Shown piece after piece: positions 46,191 through 56,665 of a DNA stretch of 64,000 bases. The notes under the pieces are model-generated. The model did no database searches. It had not been told where the DNA came from and worked only from the letters and a program-made list of their open reading frames with translations. The position numbers were made by a program, and so were the translations under genes. Numbering within the stretch: position 1 is the first letter of the stretch; every line of letters starts with the position of its first letter. This stretch comes from Holophaga sp. (GTDB lineage Bacteria; Acidobacteriota; Holophagae; Holophagales; Holophagaceae), in contig JADKBC010000013.1 in NCBI GenBank assembly GCA_016715205.1, forward strand, positions 1 through 64,000. Reading direction: 5' to 3'.

Positions 46191-47690
46191 TCACCCCACC
46201 ACAACCACCTGGAGAGGTCGATCCAACAGGTTGAAGAGCAGTTTGCCTTTGTCCTGCAAGGCTTCCAGCTCCGGTCGCAAATCCCCTGAGCCGTGGACCA
46301 TCAGCCGGGTCTCTTCCGCATCGGTTTCCAACCGGACCAGGCGCACGGACTGGCGGCGGCGTCGATCCAGGGCATCGGCCACCCGCAGGATGGCTGCCAA
46401 CTTTTCCACCACCTGGCGATGCCAGGGGGCCAGCAGGGCAAAACCCTCGTGCTTTCTCATATCGGGGGCCTTGCCCCGATGAAAGCGCACCACTTGGCTG
46501 ATGAGTTCGCATTCCTTGGGCCAGAAGCCCGCCAGATTGGCATTCTGGATCAGATAGGCGCCATGCTTGTGGTGGCTTTTTTCGGCAACACTGAGGCCTA
46601 TATCGTGGAGCCGGGCCGCGTAGGCCAGCAGTTCACGTTCGGTTTCTCCCAATTCAAAGGCCGGGCGCAGATCCAGGAACAGCTGGTCGGCCAGGGTTTG
46701 CACATGGCGGCTATGGCCGGGATCCGGATCAAGGCGTTCCGCGAGCGTTTCCACCGATTGGCGACGCCGTTCCGGCAGGGCCGGCAGCGCCACACCACCA
46801 TGGCGCAGGGCTTCCCAGATCATGCCTTCCCGCAGGCCCACGGGCAGGCAGCGCACTTGCGTGGCCTCCAGCCAGCGCAAAATGCCCATGGCCCAGGTGG
46901 CGCCCACGTGCAATACCTCGGCCCGCTTGGGATCAACGCCAAGGTTGGTGACCCGCTCCTGGGCCGTGCAACGCCACAGTTTGCGCTCGAAGCGCAGGAG
47001 CTGTTCCCGGGAGAAAGCCGAGGTTTCTCCCGTGCCCTTGGCCAGATCCAAGAGGGTGCCGGAGGTGCCAAGCACGATCGAGGCTGGAGGGAGGTCCTTG
47101 GGCAAGGCCTTCATGGCCTTCTTGAGAACTTTCCGAATGAATTTTCCCAGCCGAGCCATGTCATCCGGTGTGGGCGGATTGGCGGTGGGAACGGCGTCGG
47201 CCAGTCGCTGAAGGCCCCAGGGGAGGCTGATACTGGCGGGCACACGCTCGCCATGGACCCAGGTCAATTCCGTGCTGCCGCCGCCAATATCCACCAGCAC
47301 CGAGGGCTCATCGGGAAAGGGAATGGCGCGGCTCACCGCAAGGTGAATCAGGCGGGCTTCTTCTTCCCCGGAGATGACGCGGATGGGAATGCCAAGCGCC
47401 CCGGCTTCCTCGATGAAACGGTCGGCATTGCCGGCCTCACGCAGAGCGGCGGTGCCGCAGGCCATGGTGGTGTCGCAGGAGAAACCACGAATCACCTCGG
47501 CCATCAGGGCCAGGGTTTCGAGGCCAGCCTGGAAGGCTTCCGGCGCGATCTTGCCTGTTTTCGCAATCCCCTTGGCCAGCCGCACCATGGTTTTTTCCCG
47601 CGCCAACACGCGCTGGTTGCCCACGGCATCGGCTTCCACGATCACCAGGTGGATGGAGTTGGACCCTACATCGATGGCTGCGATTTTCAT
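46191..47690 (-). CDS. Exopolyphosphatase / guanosine pentaphosphatase (Ppx/GppA family)
   Basis: About 499 residues. The ASKHA ATP/phosphate motifs are IDVGSNSIHLVI at the start, SGEEEARLIHLAV and DIGGGSTEL. The C-terminal half carries an HD-like domain (YAARLHDIGLSV, RVADALDRRRRQSV) and continues to a small terminal strand. It hydrolyses polyphosphate or pppGpp; the two cannot be separated by sequence alone. ATG 47690 follows GGGAAG; longer readings upstream are not conserved. It is divergent from the aldolase gene. Confidence 0.9.
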   Translation of the reverse strand: MKIAAIDVGSNSIHLVIVEADAVGNQRVLAREKTMVRLAKGIAKTGKIAPEAFQAGLETLALMAEVIRGFSCDTTMACGTAALREAGNADRFIEEAGALGIPIRVISGEEEARLIHLAVSRAIPFPDEPSVLVDIGGGSTELTWVHGERVPASISLPWGLQRLADAVPTANPPTPDDMARLGKFIRKVLKKAMKALPKDLPPASIVLGTSGTLLDLAKGTGETSAFSREQLLRFERKLWRCTAQERVTNLGVDPKRAEVLHVGATWAMGILRWLEATQVRCLPVGLREGMIWEALRHGGVALPALPERRRQSVETLAERLDPDPGHSRHVQTLADQLFLDLRPAFELGETERELLAYAARLHDIGLSVAEKSHHKHGAYLIQNANLAGFWPKECELISQVVRFHRGKAPDMRKHEGFALLAPWHRQVVEKLAAILRVADALDRRRRQSVRLVRLETDAEETRLMVHGSGDLRPELEALQDKGKLLFNLLDRPLQVVVVG

Positions 47691-47851
47691 GGTGGGCTTC
47701 CCGTGGTTCATCCTGGCAGAAAACCAATGTCCTCCGCTCAATGGGTCAAGATCTTTATCCTCTCGGACCCGGGTGTCATCGCCGTGAAAGATCCTTTTTG
47801 CATCGCAGGCCGTGGATCGATAGCCTGGAACGTGTCACTCAGGAGGATTCC

Positions 47852-48877
<1,026 letters not shown>

Positions 48878-48894
48878 GTTTTCTCCAGCCAAAG

Positions 48895-48926
48895 AAAAAG
48901 GCCTCCACGATCGTGGAGGCCTTTTT
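48895..48926. terminator. Bidirectional terminator between fba and the WYL gene
   Basis: A perfect 32-base palindrome: AAAAAGGCCTCCACGA followed by its exact reverse complement. It has T runs on both strands and lies between convergent stops. Confidence 0.92.
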
Positions 48927-48940
48927 GCTTCAAGAAAAAA

Positions 48941-49981
48941 CTAGAGTCGTTCGATGCGCACTTCGATGCGGCCGGGCTTAGGCTTGGGGGCTTCCACTTC
49001 TCGGGCATCGCGGTGCTCGCGGACTTCCTTGCGGGGGGCGTCCTGGCGCCGGGGTTCGGGCCGGGACTCAGGCCTGGGTTCAGGCTTGGCCTCGATCCTT
49101 GGCTCAGGTTTGGCGTGTGGTTTGGGCTGGGGGGGAGCTTGCACGGCCAGCTTCCCGGCCCAGGCAATGCCGACCTGTTTGATCCGATCCACCAAGCGCT
49201 GGGGTTCCTGTACCAGGATGCCATCCCCGAATTGCATGCACCACCGGGCGATGGCGCGGAGATCGGTGGCTGTGAAGGAGACCAGGGCCTTGCCGTCTTC
49301 GATGTCTTCGATCTTGAAATCTGGGAAAGGCGCCGGGGACTGTTTTACCGCGAAGATCCACTGCTTTTGCAGCACGGCCTTTACAGGAATAGGGTCACCC
49401 CCGCGCCAGCCACCGATCTGGTTGGCGGGCGTGCCTTCCGCGAAGGGCCCCTGGGCAGATCGGCCAGGGCCTTCGACCAGGTTGATTTCGGCCAGGAGAT
49501 CCAGGCGATGATGACGCTCGGCGTTGTAGCGACGATCCCAGCCCCAGGCGAACCAGGCGCCAGTGAAGACGTCGTAAACCAGTTGTCGAGGTTCAAAGGT
49601 GCGGGGCGGATTGGTGTCACTGTCCTTGAAAATGAACTCCACCGCTTTGCCTGCGCCGATGGCTTCCATGATGGTCAGGGCGTGGGGCGTGAATCCCTCG
49701 AGCACCAAGGGTGCCTGGGCCGGTGCCGCCGGAGGTTCGATGGCGGCCACGGGAGCCACCGCTGCCTTCTTGCGACCCGCCGGGGTCTTCGGGGGCACGG
49801 GAAGTTCCACCACAGGCTTGGCTTCAGGTTCGGGTGCAGGTGCTTTTTTGGCAGCGGCCTTGGGTACCTTGGGGGCCGCTTTCGGGGCCTTTTTGGGAGC
49901 GATCTTGGCGGCCACGGCAGCCACCGGCACCGGGGCGGTGCCATCCAGCAATTCAGTCGTCGTACGTTTGCGAGGGGCCAT
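48941..49981 (-). CDS. WYL-domain protein with Ala/Lys/Pro-rich tails
   Basis: About 346 residues. An N-terminal low-complexity region (about 15-95) rich in Ala, Lys and Pro (KAPKAAPKVPKAAAKKA) resembles histone H1-like tails. A central WYL-like domain (about 100-190; AVEFIFKD and AWFAWGWDRRYNAERH) is followed by a WCX-like segment (DPIPVKAVLQKQWIFAV to the DRIKQVG helix). The C-terminus is again Pro/Arg/Glu-rich. No helix-turn-helix is visible, unlike most WYL regulators. It may bind nucleic acid through its tails. ATG 49981 follows GGAGA at nine bases. Confidence 0.75.
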   Translation of the reverse strand: MAPRKRTTTELLDGTAPVPVAAVAAKIAPKKAPKAAPKVPKAAAKKAPAPEPEAKPVVELPVPPKTPAGRKKAAVAPVAAIEPPAAPAQAPLVLEGFTPHALTIMEAIGAGKAVEFIFKDSDTNPPRTFEPRQLVYDVFTGAWFAWGWDRRYNAERHHRLDLLAEINLVEGPGRSAQGPFAEGTPANQIGGWRGGDPIPVKAVLQKQWIFAVKQSPAPFPDFKIEDIEDGKALVSFTATDLRAIARWCMQFGDGILVQEPQRLVDRIKQVGIAWAGKLAVQAPPQPKPHAKPEPRIEAKPEPRPESRPEPRRQDAPRKEVREHRDAREVEAPKPKPGRIEVRIERL

Positions 49982-50067
49982 GCGCGGTTTCTCCAAGTCC
50001 GCATTATGGCACGGCACGTGATGGGTGGCTGTGACACTCCAGCTGGATCGCCTGCCAGACTTGAAGC

Positions 50068-50946
50068 ATGTCGACGCGGGGACGCTTCTACCTGGCCATG
50101 GGGATGCACACGCTGCTGGCAGCGGGTACCTACCTGCTTGGCAAGGCTGCCACCAATCACTTTCCGGTGCTGGTGCTGGGGCTTTTCCGGTTTTCGGTGG
50201 CCGCCAGCGTGTTTCTTTTGCTGGCCCGGTTTCGAGGCTATGACCTCAGGCAGGTTTTCCGTTTGGATCGGCGCAGTTTCCTCCTGGCGGGATTCTTGGG
50301 CGTGCTGCTGAATCAGGTGGGTTTTTTGTGGGGCTTGAAGCTGACCTTGCCTTCCCACGCGGCGTTACTCTATGCGCTAACACCAACGGTGGTGCTCCTG
50401 TTGGCTTGGATTCGAGGTTTGGAGCGCCCCAGTGTGCGTAAGGTATTGGGCATCCTGCTGGCGTTCTCGGGGGTCGTGGTGTTGTTCTATGGACGCCATG
50501 GCAATCTGTTGCCGCCCCACTGGATTGCCGGAGACCTGCTGGTGTTGGTGGCGGTGGGTGCCTGGGCGGGGTATACGGTGGTGAGTCGCCCCTTGGTGCT
50601 GCGCCATGGTGCCGAGCGCACCACGGCGCTCTCGATCCTGGTGGGAAGCGCGATGTTTCTGCCCTTGGGGTTAATGGGGCTGCCGGGTTTCCATCCATCT
50701 CAAATCCCTGCCATTGGCTGGATCGGGGCACTCTACCTCGGATTGGTGGCCAGCGTGGTGATGTACCTGCTCTGGTTTCATGCCCTAAGGTTGCGTGAGC
50801 CCAGCCGTGTGGCCATTGCGGCCAATGGCCAACCGATCTTGACGGCGCTGCTGGCGTGGCTGTTCCTGGCGCAGCCTATTACGCCGCAGTTTGGCGTGGG
50901 AACGGTGCTGGTTATCGCCGGGGTGGTGTTGACGCAGGTGGGGTGA
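50068..50946 (+). CDS. EamA/DMT family transporter
   Basis: 292 residues with ten predicted transmembrane helices in two EamA repeats (for example LLNQVGFLWGLKLTLPSHAA in the first and YLGLVASVVMYLLWFHAL in the second). The drug/metabolite transporter superfamily exports amino acids, nucleosides or similar compounds; the substrate is unknown. It has its own start 86 bases from the divergent WYL gene. Confidence 0.88.
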   Translation: MSTRGRFYLAMGMHTLLAAGTYLLGKAATNHFPVLVLGLFRFSVAASVFLLLARFRGYDLRQVFRLDRRSFLLAGFLGVLLNQVGFLWGLKLTLPSHAALLYALTPTVVLLLAWIRGLERPSVRKVLGILLAFSGVVVLFYGRHGNLLPPHWIAGDLLVLVAVGAWAGYTVVSRPLVLRHGAERTTALSILVGSAMFLPLGLMGLPGFHPSQIPAIGWIGALYLGLVASVVMYLLWFHALRLREPSRVAIAANGQPILTALLAWLFLAQPITPQFGVGTVLVIAGVVLTQVG

Positions 50947-51007
50947 GTTATTGGGAGCTGGGGTTGGTCTGGGAACACTTGTTACAACTTTGGTGAGAAG
51001 TGATCAG

Positions 51008-51202
51008 CGGATTCGAACGCAGGCGGACTGGCCGCCTGCGGGCTCGCTTCGGCGTGCCGCATGGCACGCCTCGGGCGAACCCATTCGGTTTCTCCGTAGG
51101 TGGTGGTGAAGGGTGGAAGGCCGGATTCGAACGCGTCCGGCTTTGCCGTTCGCCGGTCTCTCTCCGACAGCGCGAATGCGCTGTCTCCGCGATCCCATTC
51201 GG
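51008..51202. repeat. Tandem duplication, 114-base period, hairpin-rich and non-coding
   Basis: Two units begin with CGGATTCGAACGC (51008-51020 and 51122-51134) and end with CCCATTCGG (51080-51088 and 51194-51202), both offset by exactly 114 bases. The interiors differ in sequence but both fold: unit 1 has stems at 51019-51039 and 51051-51070, and unit 2 at 51166-51185. The GGATTCGAAC core resembles the T-arm of a tRNA. The element sits next to tRNA-Pro. I do not recognise the family; a mobile or tRNA-derived repeat is possible. Confidence 0.7.
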
Positions 51203-51223
51203 AGTTACGAATTCTGCTCCGGG

Positions 51224-51344
<121 letters not shown>

Positions 51345-51361
51345 TGAATGTCGATGCTACC

Positions 51362-51754
51362 TCAGGTCCTGCGGGGCGTCCATCCCTGATTGCGAAGTCG
51401 GGTGAGGACGGCGGCCAGGGGATCGGCGGGAGGCGCGGGGGGAAGCACCACCTGGACCTCCGGGGCATCGCAGGGGAGCACTTCGATTTTCTGAAGATGG
51501 ATGCGGGTGAGGCGTTGGAGTCGGGCCTGGATTTCGGGCCACACCGCCTCCGCGGATTTCCGCAGGTTAGGGATGATTTCAGGTTTCCAACAGCCCATGA
51601 ACAGCGTGCGATTCCGTACCCGCAGCAGGCAGGTGTGCTTCACCAGCGCAGGCCCCACCACCAGAGCCCAGGCCCTGACCAGACGGGCCTCCGCGCGCTT
51701 CTCGGCGGCGCGTACGGGGTCCTCGTTGACGAATTCAATGGATTGGAGCATCAC
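51362..51754 (-). CDS. DUF721 / DciA-like protein
   Basis: 130 residues. The central region VVGPALVKHTCLLRVRNRTL matches the DUF721 domain, which in many bacteria is DciA, a loader of the replicative helicase. The C-terminus is Pro-rich. The start ATG overlaps the end of ymdB (four bases), so the two are coupled; the exact start is uncertain by one or two codons. Confidence 0.75.
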   Translation of the reverse strand: MMLQSIEFVNEDPVRAAEKRAEARLVRAWALVVGPALVKHTCLLRVRNRTLFMGCWKPEIIPNLRKSAEAVWPEIQARLQRLTRIHLQKIEVLPCDAPEVQVVLPPAPPADPLAAVLTRLRNQGWTPRRT

Positions 51755-52521
51755 AGTTTTCGCAGCACACGCTCGAGGTGGACCGCCTTCTTGCCTTCGG
51801 TGATCACAAAAAGGCCATGGAGTTGCAAATCGCCTTCGGATACTTCAAACCGATCGCCCTTGGCCTTGAGAAAGCGGCTGAGGCTTGCAGCCTTTTTCAT
51901 GCCGATCACGCCGTCGTACGGGCCCACCATTCCAAGATCTGTAACGTAGGCGGTGCCATCGGGCAGCAGCTTGGCATCCAAGGTGGGCACGTGAGTATGG
52001 GTGCCCACCACCGCCGCCGCGCGCCCTTCCAGGTAGTAGCCCATGGCCAAGGCTTCGCTGGTGGCCTCGGCGTGCATGTCCACCAGCACGAGATCTGCCC
52101 GTTCCTTGGCCAGGATGGCATCCACGCAGCGAAAAGGATCGTCGCAGGGGGGCATGTGCACCCGGCCCATGACGTTGATCACCAGCACTTCCTGGCCCGA
52201 AGGGGTGTGAAGCTTGACGTAGCCGCTGCCAGGGGTACTGGGCGGATAGTTGGCGGGGCGCAGGAGGCGCGGCTCCTTCTGGAAACAGGTGGCGATGTCT
52301 TTGACGTCAAAGGCGTGGTTGCCTGTGGTGATGACGTCCACGCCAAGTTCATCCAACCACTGGCGCACGATACGTTCGGTGATGCCGTGGCCGTGGGCCG
52401 CGTTTTCACCATTCACTACCACAAAATCCACCTGCAACTCACGCCGCAGTTCAGGGAGAAAGGTCTCCACCAACCGCCGCCCCGGTTCACCCACCACATC
52501 GCCCAGGAACAAGATACGCAT
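51751..52521 (-). CDS. ymdB: YmdB-type metallophosphoesterase
   Basis: 256 residues of the TIGR00282 family, dimetal phosphoesterases acting on cyclic nucleotides in characterised members. Metal-site motifs are FLGDVVGEPGR, VVNGENAAHG, TGNHAFD, LVDMHAEATSE and VGTHTHVPTLDA. ATG 52521 is taken as start; a TTG one codon upstream is possible. The DUF721 gene is coupled downstream. Confidence 0.93.
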   Translation of the reverse strand: MRILFLGDVVGEPGRRLVETFLPELRRELQVDFVVVNGENAAHGHGITERIVRQWLDELGVDVITTGNHAFDVKDIATCFQKEPRLLRPANYPPSTPGSGYVKLHTPSGQEVLVINVMGRVHMPPCDDPFRCVDAILAKERADLVLVDMHAEATSEALAMGYYLEGRAAAVVGTHTHVPTLDAKLLPDGTAYVTDLGMVGPYDGVIGMKKAASLSRFLKAKGDRFEVSEGDLQLHGLFVITEGKKAVHLERVLRKL

Positions 52522-52648
52522 CAAACTAGCCTAGCAGGCACCTCGCGGAACCAAAGATCCCGTGGGAACATCTGAGACGAAAAGGGAAACCCGGGAGGCC
52601 GGGGTGCCTGATGCTGCCCGACTCCACGCCATGCTTTTCGAGAACCCC

Positions 52649-54412
52649 ATGCGTCCTTTGACACGACTTCTGCCCCTGTTGGCGCTGTGCACCGTTGTAC
52701 AGGCCCAATCCAGCCCGGCCATCATGTCCCTTTCGGAACTCCGCCCGGGGATGAAAGGGCAGGGGCGCACGGTGTTCAAGGGCGGCAAGATCGAGCGGTT
52801 CGATTTTGAGGTGTTGGGCGTGCAGCGCAACGTGGCGCCTGGTTCCTCGCTGATTCTGGTGAAAGCCAGCGGCGGCCCGCTGGCGGAAACGGGAATCCTG
52901 GCGGGCATGAGTGGATCGCCCTGCTACATCGACGGGAAACTTATCGGCGCGTTGTCGCGGGGGTTCGCCTACGAAAAGGAACCCATGGGCGCCATCACGC
53001 CCATCGAAGAGATGCTGGAGCAGCTGCGGGATTTGCCCGAAGCACCCTCCTTCAAGACACCGCTCATCCTGCCCAAAATCGAACCCCCCAAGGTTTTGAA
53101 ATCCGCGCTACGGGGCGAGATGATCCCCATGGCGGAGCTCCTGGCGGGCAGCGCCATGGGGCCGGACGGCGTCGCCGGAATGAACTTCCCCGTCTTTGGC
53201 ACCGAGCTGGGCGCCGAGGCGAAGGCACTCTGGCAGGGCATGCCTCTGCGGTTTGTGGGTTCGGGAGCACTGTCCAGCACCGGCGTAGGCGAGGCCAGCC
53301 CCCTGGAACCCGGTGGCATGGCGGTGATCAGCCTGTTGCAGGGCGATATGGACATGTCCGCCTCGGGCACGATCAGCTATGTGTCAGGGAAAAAGGTGAT
53401 GTTGTTCGGGCACCCTCTGTTCAACCTGGGGCAGGTGGATCTGCCCATGTGGTCGGCGACGGTGGCGGGTACGGTGGCCAGCTACAACAGCTCCTTCAAG
53501 CTGGCCCAGGCGGTGGCGCCCATCGGCGCGCTGCGGTTGGACCGCAATTCCGGGGTGGCCGGGTTGTTGGGGGCGGAAGCCAAGATGGTGCCGCTGCGCG
53601 TGGGCCTCAACCTGGGTGGCAAGCGCAATCTGAATTTCCGCTTCGAGCTCATGGACAGTGCCTTCGTCACCCCGAACCTGGTGGCCACGGTCTTGATCCA
53701 GACCCTCAACGCCCATATTCGGGGCCAAGGTTTCCAGAGCCTTTCACTGCAGGGCAACATCAAGCTGGCGGGTCAGAACCCCATCCAACTGGAATGCATG
53801 GTGGCGGATCTCAATGCGGGGCGCCTGGCCCAGTACGTGGGCGGCATCACCCAGGCCGTTACACTCAATCCCTTCGAGAAGGCGGTCATTGAGGGGATCT
53901 CCCTGAATGTAAAGGCCGAGGAACGCCTGGACATGACCCTCATTTCAGGGGTGCGCACCCTCAAAGCCCGCGCGAAACGGGGCGAGGTTCTACCCGTGCT
54001 GGTCACGCTACAGAACATCCAGGGCGTGCGGGAAACGGCGACCTTCAATGTGAATGTACCTTCCTCAGCCAAGCCCGGCAAGGCCACGTTGTTGGTGGGT
54101 GACGGCTTCAGTTTGCTGGCCACGGACCCCGACGAACGGGCCATCGAATTGACTGGTTTGGGCGATGTGGTGCGCATCTTAAATGGCGCCCTGCGGAATA
54201 ACCATGCCTACAGCCTGCTCGTCCAGACCCAGGCGGGCGCAGGGCTCCGCGGTAGCCGCATCGAGGGGATTCCGCCCACCGTATCCAACCTGTTGGGCAG
54301 CGATGGCGACAGCACCACCAACCGCCTGCAGCGGCGGATCGTGAGTCGCGCCGTGCTTCCTCTGGAGCGTGAAGTGCGCGGTCTCGTGAGCCTGGAACTG
54401 GAAATCGAATAG
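52649..54412 (+). CDS. SpoIVB-like (S55 family) serine peptidase, exported
   Basis: About 587 residues with a signal peptide (MRPLTRLLPLLALCTVVQA). The S55 active-site motif is GMSGSPCYIDGKLIGALS (Ser near 88), and a second conserved part is GKKVMLFGHPLFN. The family is best known from sporulation protease SpoIVB; in a Gram-negative host it is more likely an envelope protease. A propeller gene follows 26 bases downstream, suggesting a partner or substrate. I prefer ATG 52649 because it gives a clean signal peptide; ATGs at 52562 and 52631 are also in frame. Confidence 0.85.
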   Translation: MRPLTRLLPLLALCTVVQAQSSPAIMSLSELRPGMKGQGRTVFKGGKIERFDFEVLGVQRNVAPGSSLILVKASGGPLAETGILAGMSGSPCYIDGKLIGALSRGFAYEKEPMGAITPIEEMLEQLRDLPEAPSFKTPLILPKIEPPKVLKSALRGEMIPMAELLAGSAMGPDGVAGMNFPVFGTELGAEAKALWQGMPLRFVGSGALSSTGVGEASPLEPGGMAVISLLQGDMDMSASGTISYVSGKKVMLFGHPLFNLGQVDLPMWSATVAGTVASYNSSFKLAQAVAPIGALRLDRNSGVAGLLGAEAKMVPLRVGLNLGGKRNLNFRFELMDSAFVTPNLVATVLIQTLNAHIRGQGFQSLSLQGNIKLAGQNPIQLECMVADLNAGRLAQYVGGITQAVTLNPFEKAVIEGISLNVKAEERLDMTLISGVRTLKARAKRGEVLPVLVTLQNIQGVRETATFNVNVPSSAKPGKATLLVGDGFSLLATDPDERAIELTGLGDVVRILNGALRNNHAYSLLVQTQAGAGLRGSRIEGIPPTVSNLLGSDGDSTTNRLQRRIVSRAVLPLEREVRGLVSLELEIE

Positions 54413-54438
54413 ATGTTGATCGTGAATTTGGAGAACCC

Positions 54439-56562
54439 ATGCGAATGAAGGCCATGCTTGCGTTGATGCTTCCGGCCCTGGTGGCCCCGGCCGTTCAGGC
54501 CGAACCGCCGGTGGCGACCTTTGCCTCCTTCAACGATTGGCTGGGGGCGGATGCCCACGGGGTCAGGATTGGCGCTGATGGTCGCCTGCGGCTGGCGCCC
54601 GATCTGCGTCGGGTGGCCCAGCTCTCCGAAGGCGCAGTCTGGTGCGCCGTGTCCGATGGCGCCGGTGGTGCTTACCTGAGCGCGGGCAATGAAGGCAAGC
54701 TCTTCCACTACACCGGTGGGCAGATGAAACCCCTGGCCCAGGTGAAGGGCGGCATTGTGTTTGCCATGGTCAAACTGGGCTCCGATCTCATCGTGGCGCC
54801 TTCCGGTGAGAGCAAACTGCTGCGGGTGACTCCGGCAGGCGATGTGAAGCCCTTCGCCGATATTGATGCGCGCCTGGTGTGGGGCCTGAGCCTCATGGGC
54901 AGCGAGATCCTGGTGGCGGGCGGCGGCGAGAAGGGCGCACTGCTGCTGCTGGCACGGGAAAATTTCAGCCGTAAGCTGGCGGAACTGCCTGAAGAGACGG
55001 CGTTCACCTGCCTCACTCCCGATGGCCAGGGCGGCTGGTACCTGGGTTCCCATGGTCGTGGTTTGGTGCTGCGCTACAGTGGCGTTCAGACCGGGGATCG
55101 CCTGGAAACACTGCTGGCAACGGGCTTTGAGGAAGTGAAAAGCTTGATCTTCCGGGAAGGCCAGTTGTTCATTGCGGCCAGCAACGGGTTGGCCAACAAA
55201 TTTGCCTTAGGCACCTTGGAACGCCGCGAAGGTTATCTGGCCGAAACGGGCACATCCACCAAAGGTGCGGTCATCCGCATGGACAAGGATCGGGTGCCCG
55301 AAACCCTCTGGCAGAGCAGCCAGGCCCAGGTTTTTGCCCTGACAGTGTGGGGTGGCCAAATCGTGGTGGGTACGGGCAACCGCTCGCGCATTTTTGGCAT
55401 TCCGCTCTCTGGCAAGGGTCGGGACATGGATCCCTTTGGGGTGATCCAGGACCTTGGCACCGCCCAGGCCAGCGCGTTCCTCAGCGCCGGTTCGGATCTC
55501 ATGGTGATCGCCTCCAATCCTGCCGAAATTCATCTGCTGTCCGAGTCCCAGGCCACGGAGGGCATCCTGGAAAGCCGCGTGCTCAAGGGTGCTCCGATCG
55601 CGGATTGGGGAAGGGCCTACCTGGATGCGGAAACGCCCAGTGGTACGTCGGTGGAATTGCAGTACCGGGTGGGTTCTACGGAAACACCCGATGGCACCTG
55701 GACGCCCTGGACACCACCCTTGCGCAGTGGCGAACGACCCAGCCTGAAGGCTGCCCGGTTCGCGCAGTTCCGGTTGAAGCTTTCAAGCCCCCGCGGCGGC
55801 GTCAGCCCCGTGGTGGAGAGCGTTCGAGTCCACTGGGCCAACCGCAATCTGGCGCCCCTGTGGGACAACGTGGAAATCATGCCCCCCGGGCTGGTCATCA
55901 CCCGCACGGCACCGCCCGATGACATCGGCATCGAACGGGTGCCCGTTGAAACCCAAAAACTCATTCCTGCACTGGGCTATATGGGCGCCGAGAAGCGCAG
56001 TTTCCGCCGGGGCGGCCAGGCCTTTGTCTTCAAGGTGAATGATCCCAACGGAGATCAACTGCAGTTCAAGCTGCGTTTGCTGCCTGAGAAGGGCGCGCCC
56101 ATTGAACTGGAAAAGGCCTGGAAGGAGCGGTTCTTCACCTTCGATACCCTCACCGTACCCGATGGAAAGTATCGCCTGGAGGTGGTCGCCACCGACCTGC
56201 CCAGCCAGCCCTTCAACCTTGCGGAAACCAGCACCTGGCGCACCGCTCCCTTCATGGTGGACCACACACCACCGGTCATTTCCGAATTTTCGGTGGTGGC
56301 CGAAGGTGAGGGTCTGCGCATTCGATTTGTGGCTCGGGATGAGATCTCAACCCTGAAGGAGGCCGTTGTGAGTGCTGACGGCGACCAATGGCTGCAGATC
56401 GCGCCGGAGGATCGTGTGTTCGATATGAAGGAAGAACGCTTTGATGTGCTCATTCCCCGGGATCGTGTGCGGGGCGATCGGGTGGTCGTGAGGGTCGTGG
56501 ATACCAACCACAACGAACAATCCGCGTCGGTGGTAATTGGCGAAACTGGGAAGAAGCGCTGA
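54439..56562 (+). CDS. Secreted beta-propeller protein with C-terminal beta domain
   Basis: 707 residues with a signal peptide (MRMKAMLALMLPALVAPAVQA). Residues about 45-380 are propeller blades (GGAYLSAGNEGKLFHY, GGWYLGSHGRGLVLRY, QIVVGTGNRSRIFGI). The remainder has fibronectin- or Ig-like beta repeats, one ending in APFMVDHTPPVISEF. GGAG lies five bases before the ATG. It is co-transcribed with the S55 peptidase and might be its binding partner; that is inference. Confidence 0.8.
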   Translation: MRMKAMLALMLPALVAPAVQAEPPVATFASFNDWLGADAHGVRIGADGRLRLAPDLRRVAQLSEGAVWCAVSDGAGGAYLSAGNEGKLFHYTGGQMKPLAQVKGGIVFAMVKLGSDLIVAPSGESKLLRVTPAGDVKPFADIDARLVWGLSLMGSEILVAGGGEKGALLLLARENFSRKLAELPEETAFTCLTPDGQGGWYLGSHGRGLVLRYSGVQTGDRLETLLATGFEEVKSLIFREGQLFIAASNGLANKFALGTLERREGYLAETGTSTKGAVIRMDKDRVPETLWQSSQAQVFALTVWGGQIVVGTGNRSRIFGIPLSGKGRDMDPFGVIQDLGTAQASAFLSAGSDLMVIASNPAEIHLLSESQATEGILESRVLKGAPIADWGRAYLDAETPSGTSVELQYRVGSTETPDGTWTPWTPPLRSGERPSLKAARFAQFRLKLSSPRGGVSPVVESVRVHWANRNLAPLWDNVEIMPPGLVITRTAPPDDIGIERVPVETQKLIPALGYMGAEKRSFRRGGQAFVFKVNDPNGDQLQFKLRLLPEKGAPIELEKAWKERFFTFDTLTVPDGKYRLEVVATDLPSQPFNLAETSTWRTAPFMVDHTPPVISEFSVVAEGEGLRIRFVARDEISTLKEAVVSADGDQWLQIAPEDRVFDMKEERFDVLIPRDRVRGDRVVVRVVDTNHNEQSASVVIGETGKKR

Positions 56563-56609
56563 GCTTGGAATTACCCAAAACAATTGTCAGGGTGGAGAAG
56601 GTCACGAGG

Positions 56610-56633
56610 GCGTTCGCAAACCGATGCGAACGC
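56610..56633. terminator. Hairpin between convergent propeller and HutD genes
   Basis: GCGTTCGCA (56610-56618) pairs with TGCGAACGC (56625-56633) around a six-base loop. No strong T-tract follows, so its terminator role rests on its position between convergent stops. Confidence 0.5.
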
Positions 56634-56665
56634 ACCGTTGGCTGTTTCCCTTTTCGGTGGTTTCG

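Noticed and set aside
51008..51202. CRISPR array
   Set aside because: Only two units are present, with a 114-base period and short conserved ends, which does not match repeat-spacer geometry; no cas genes are nearby.
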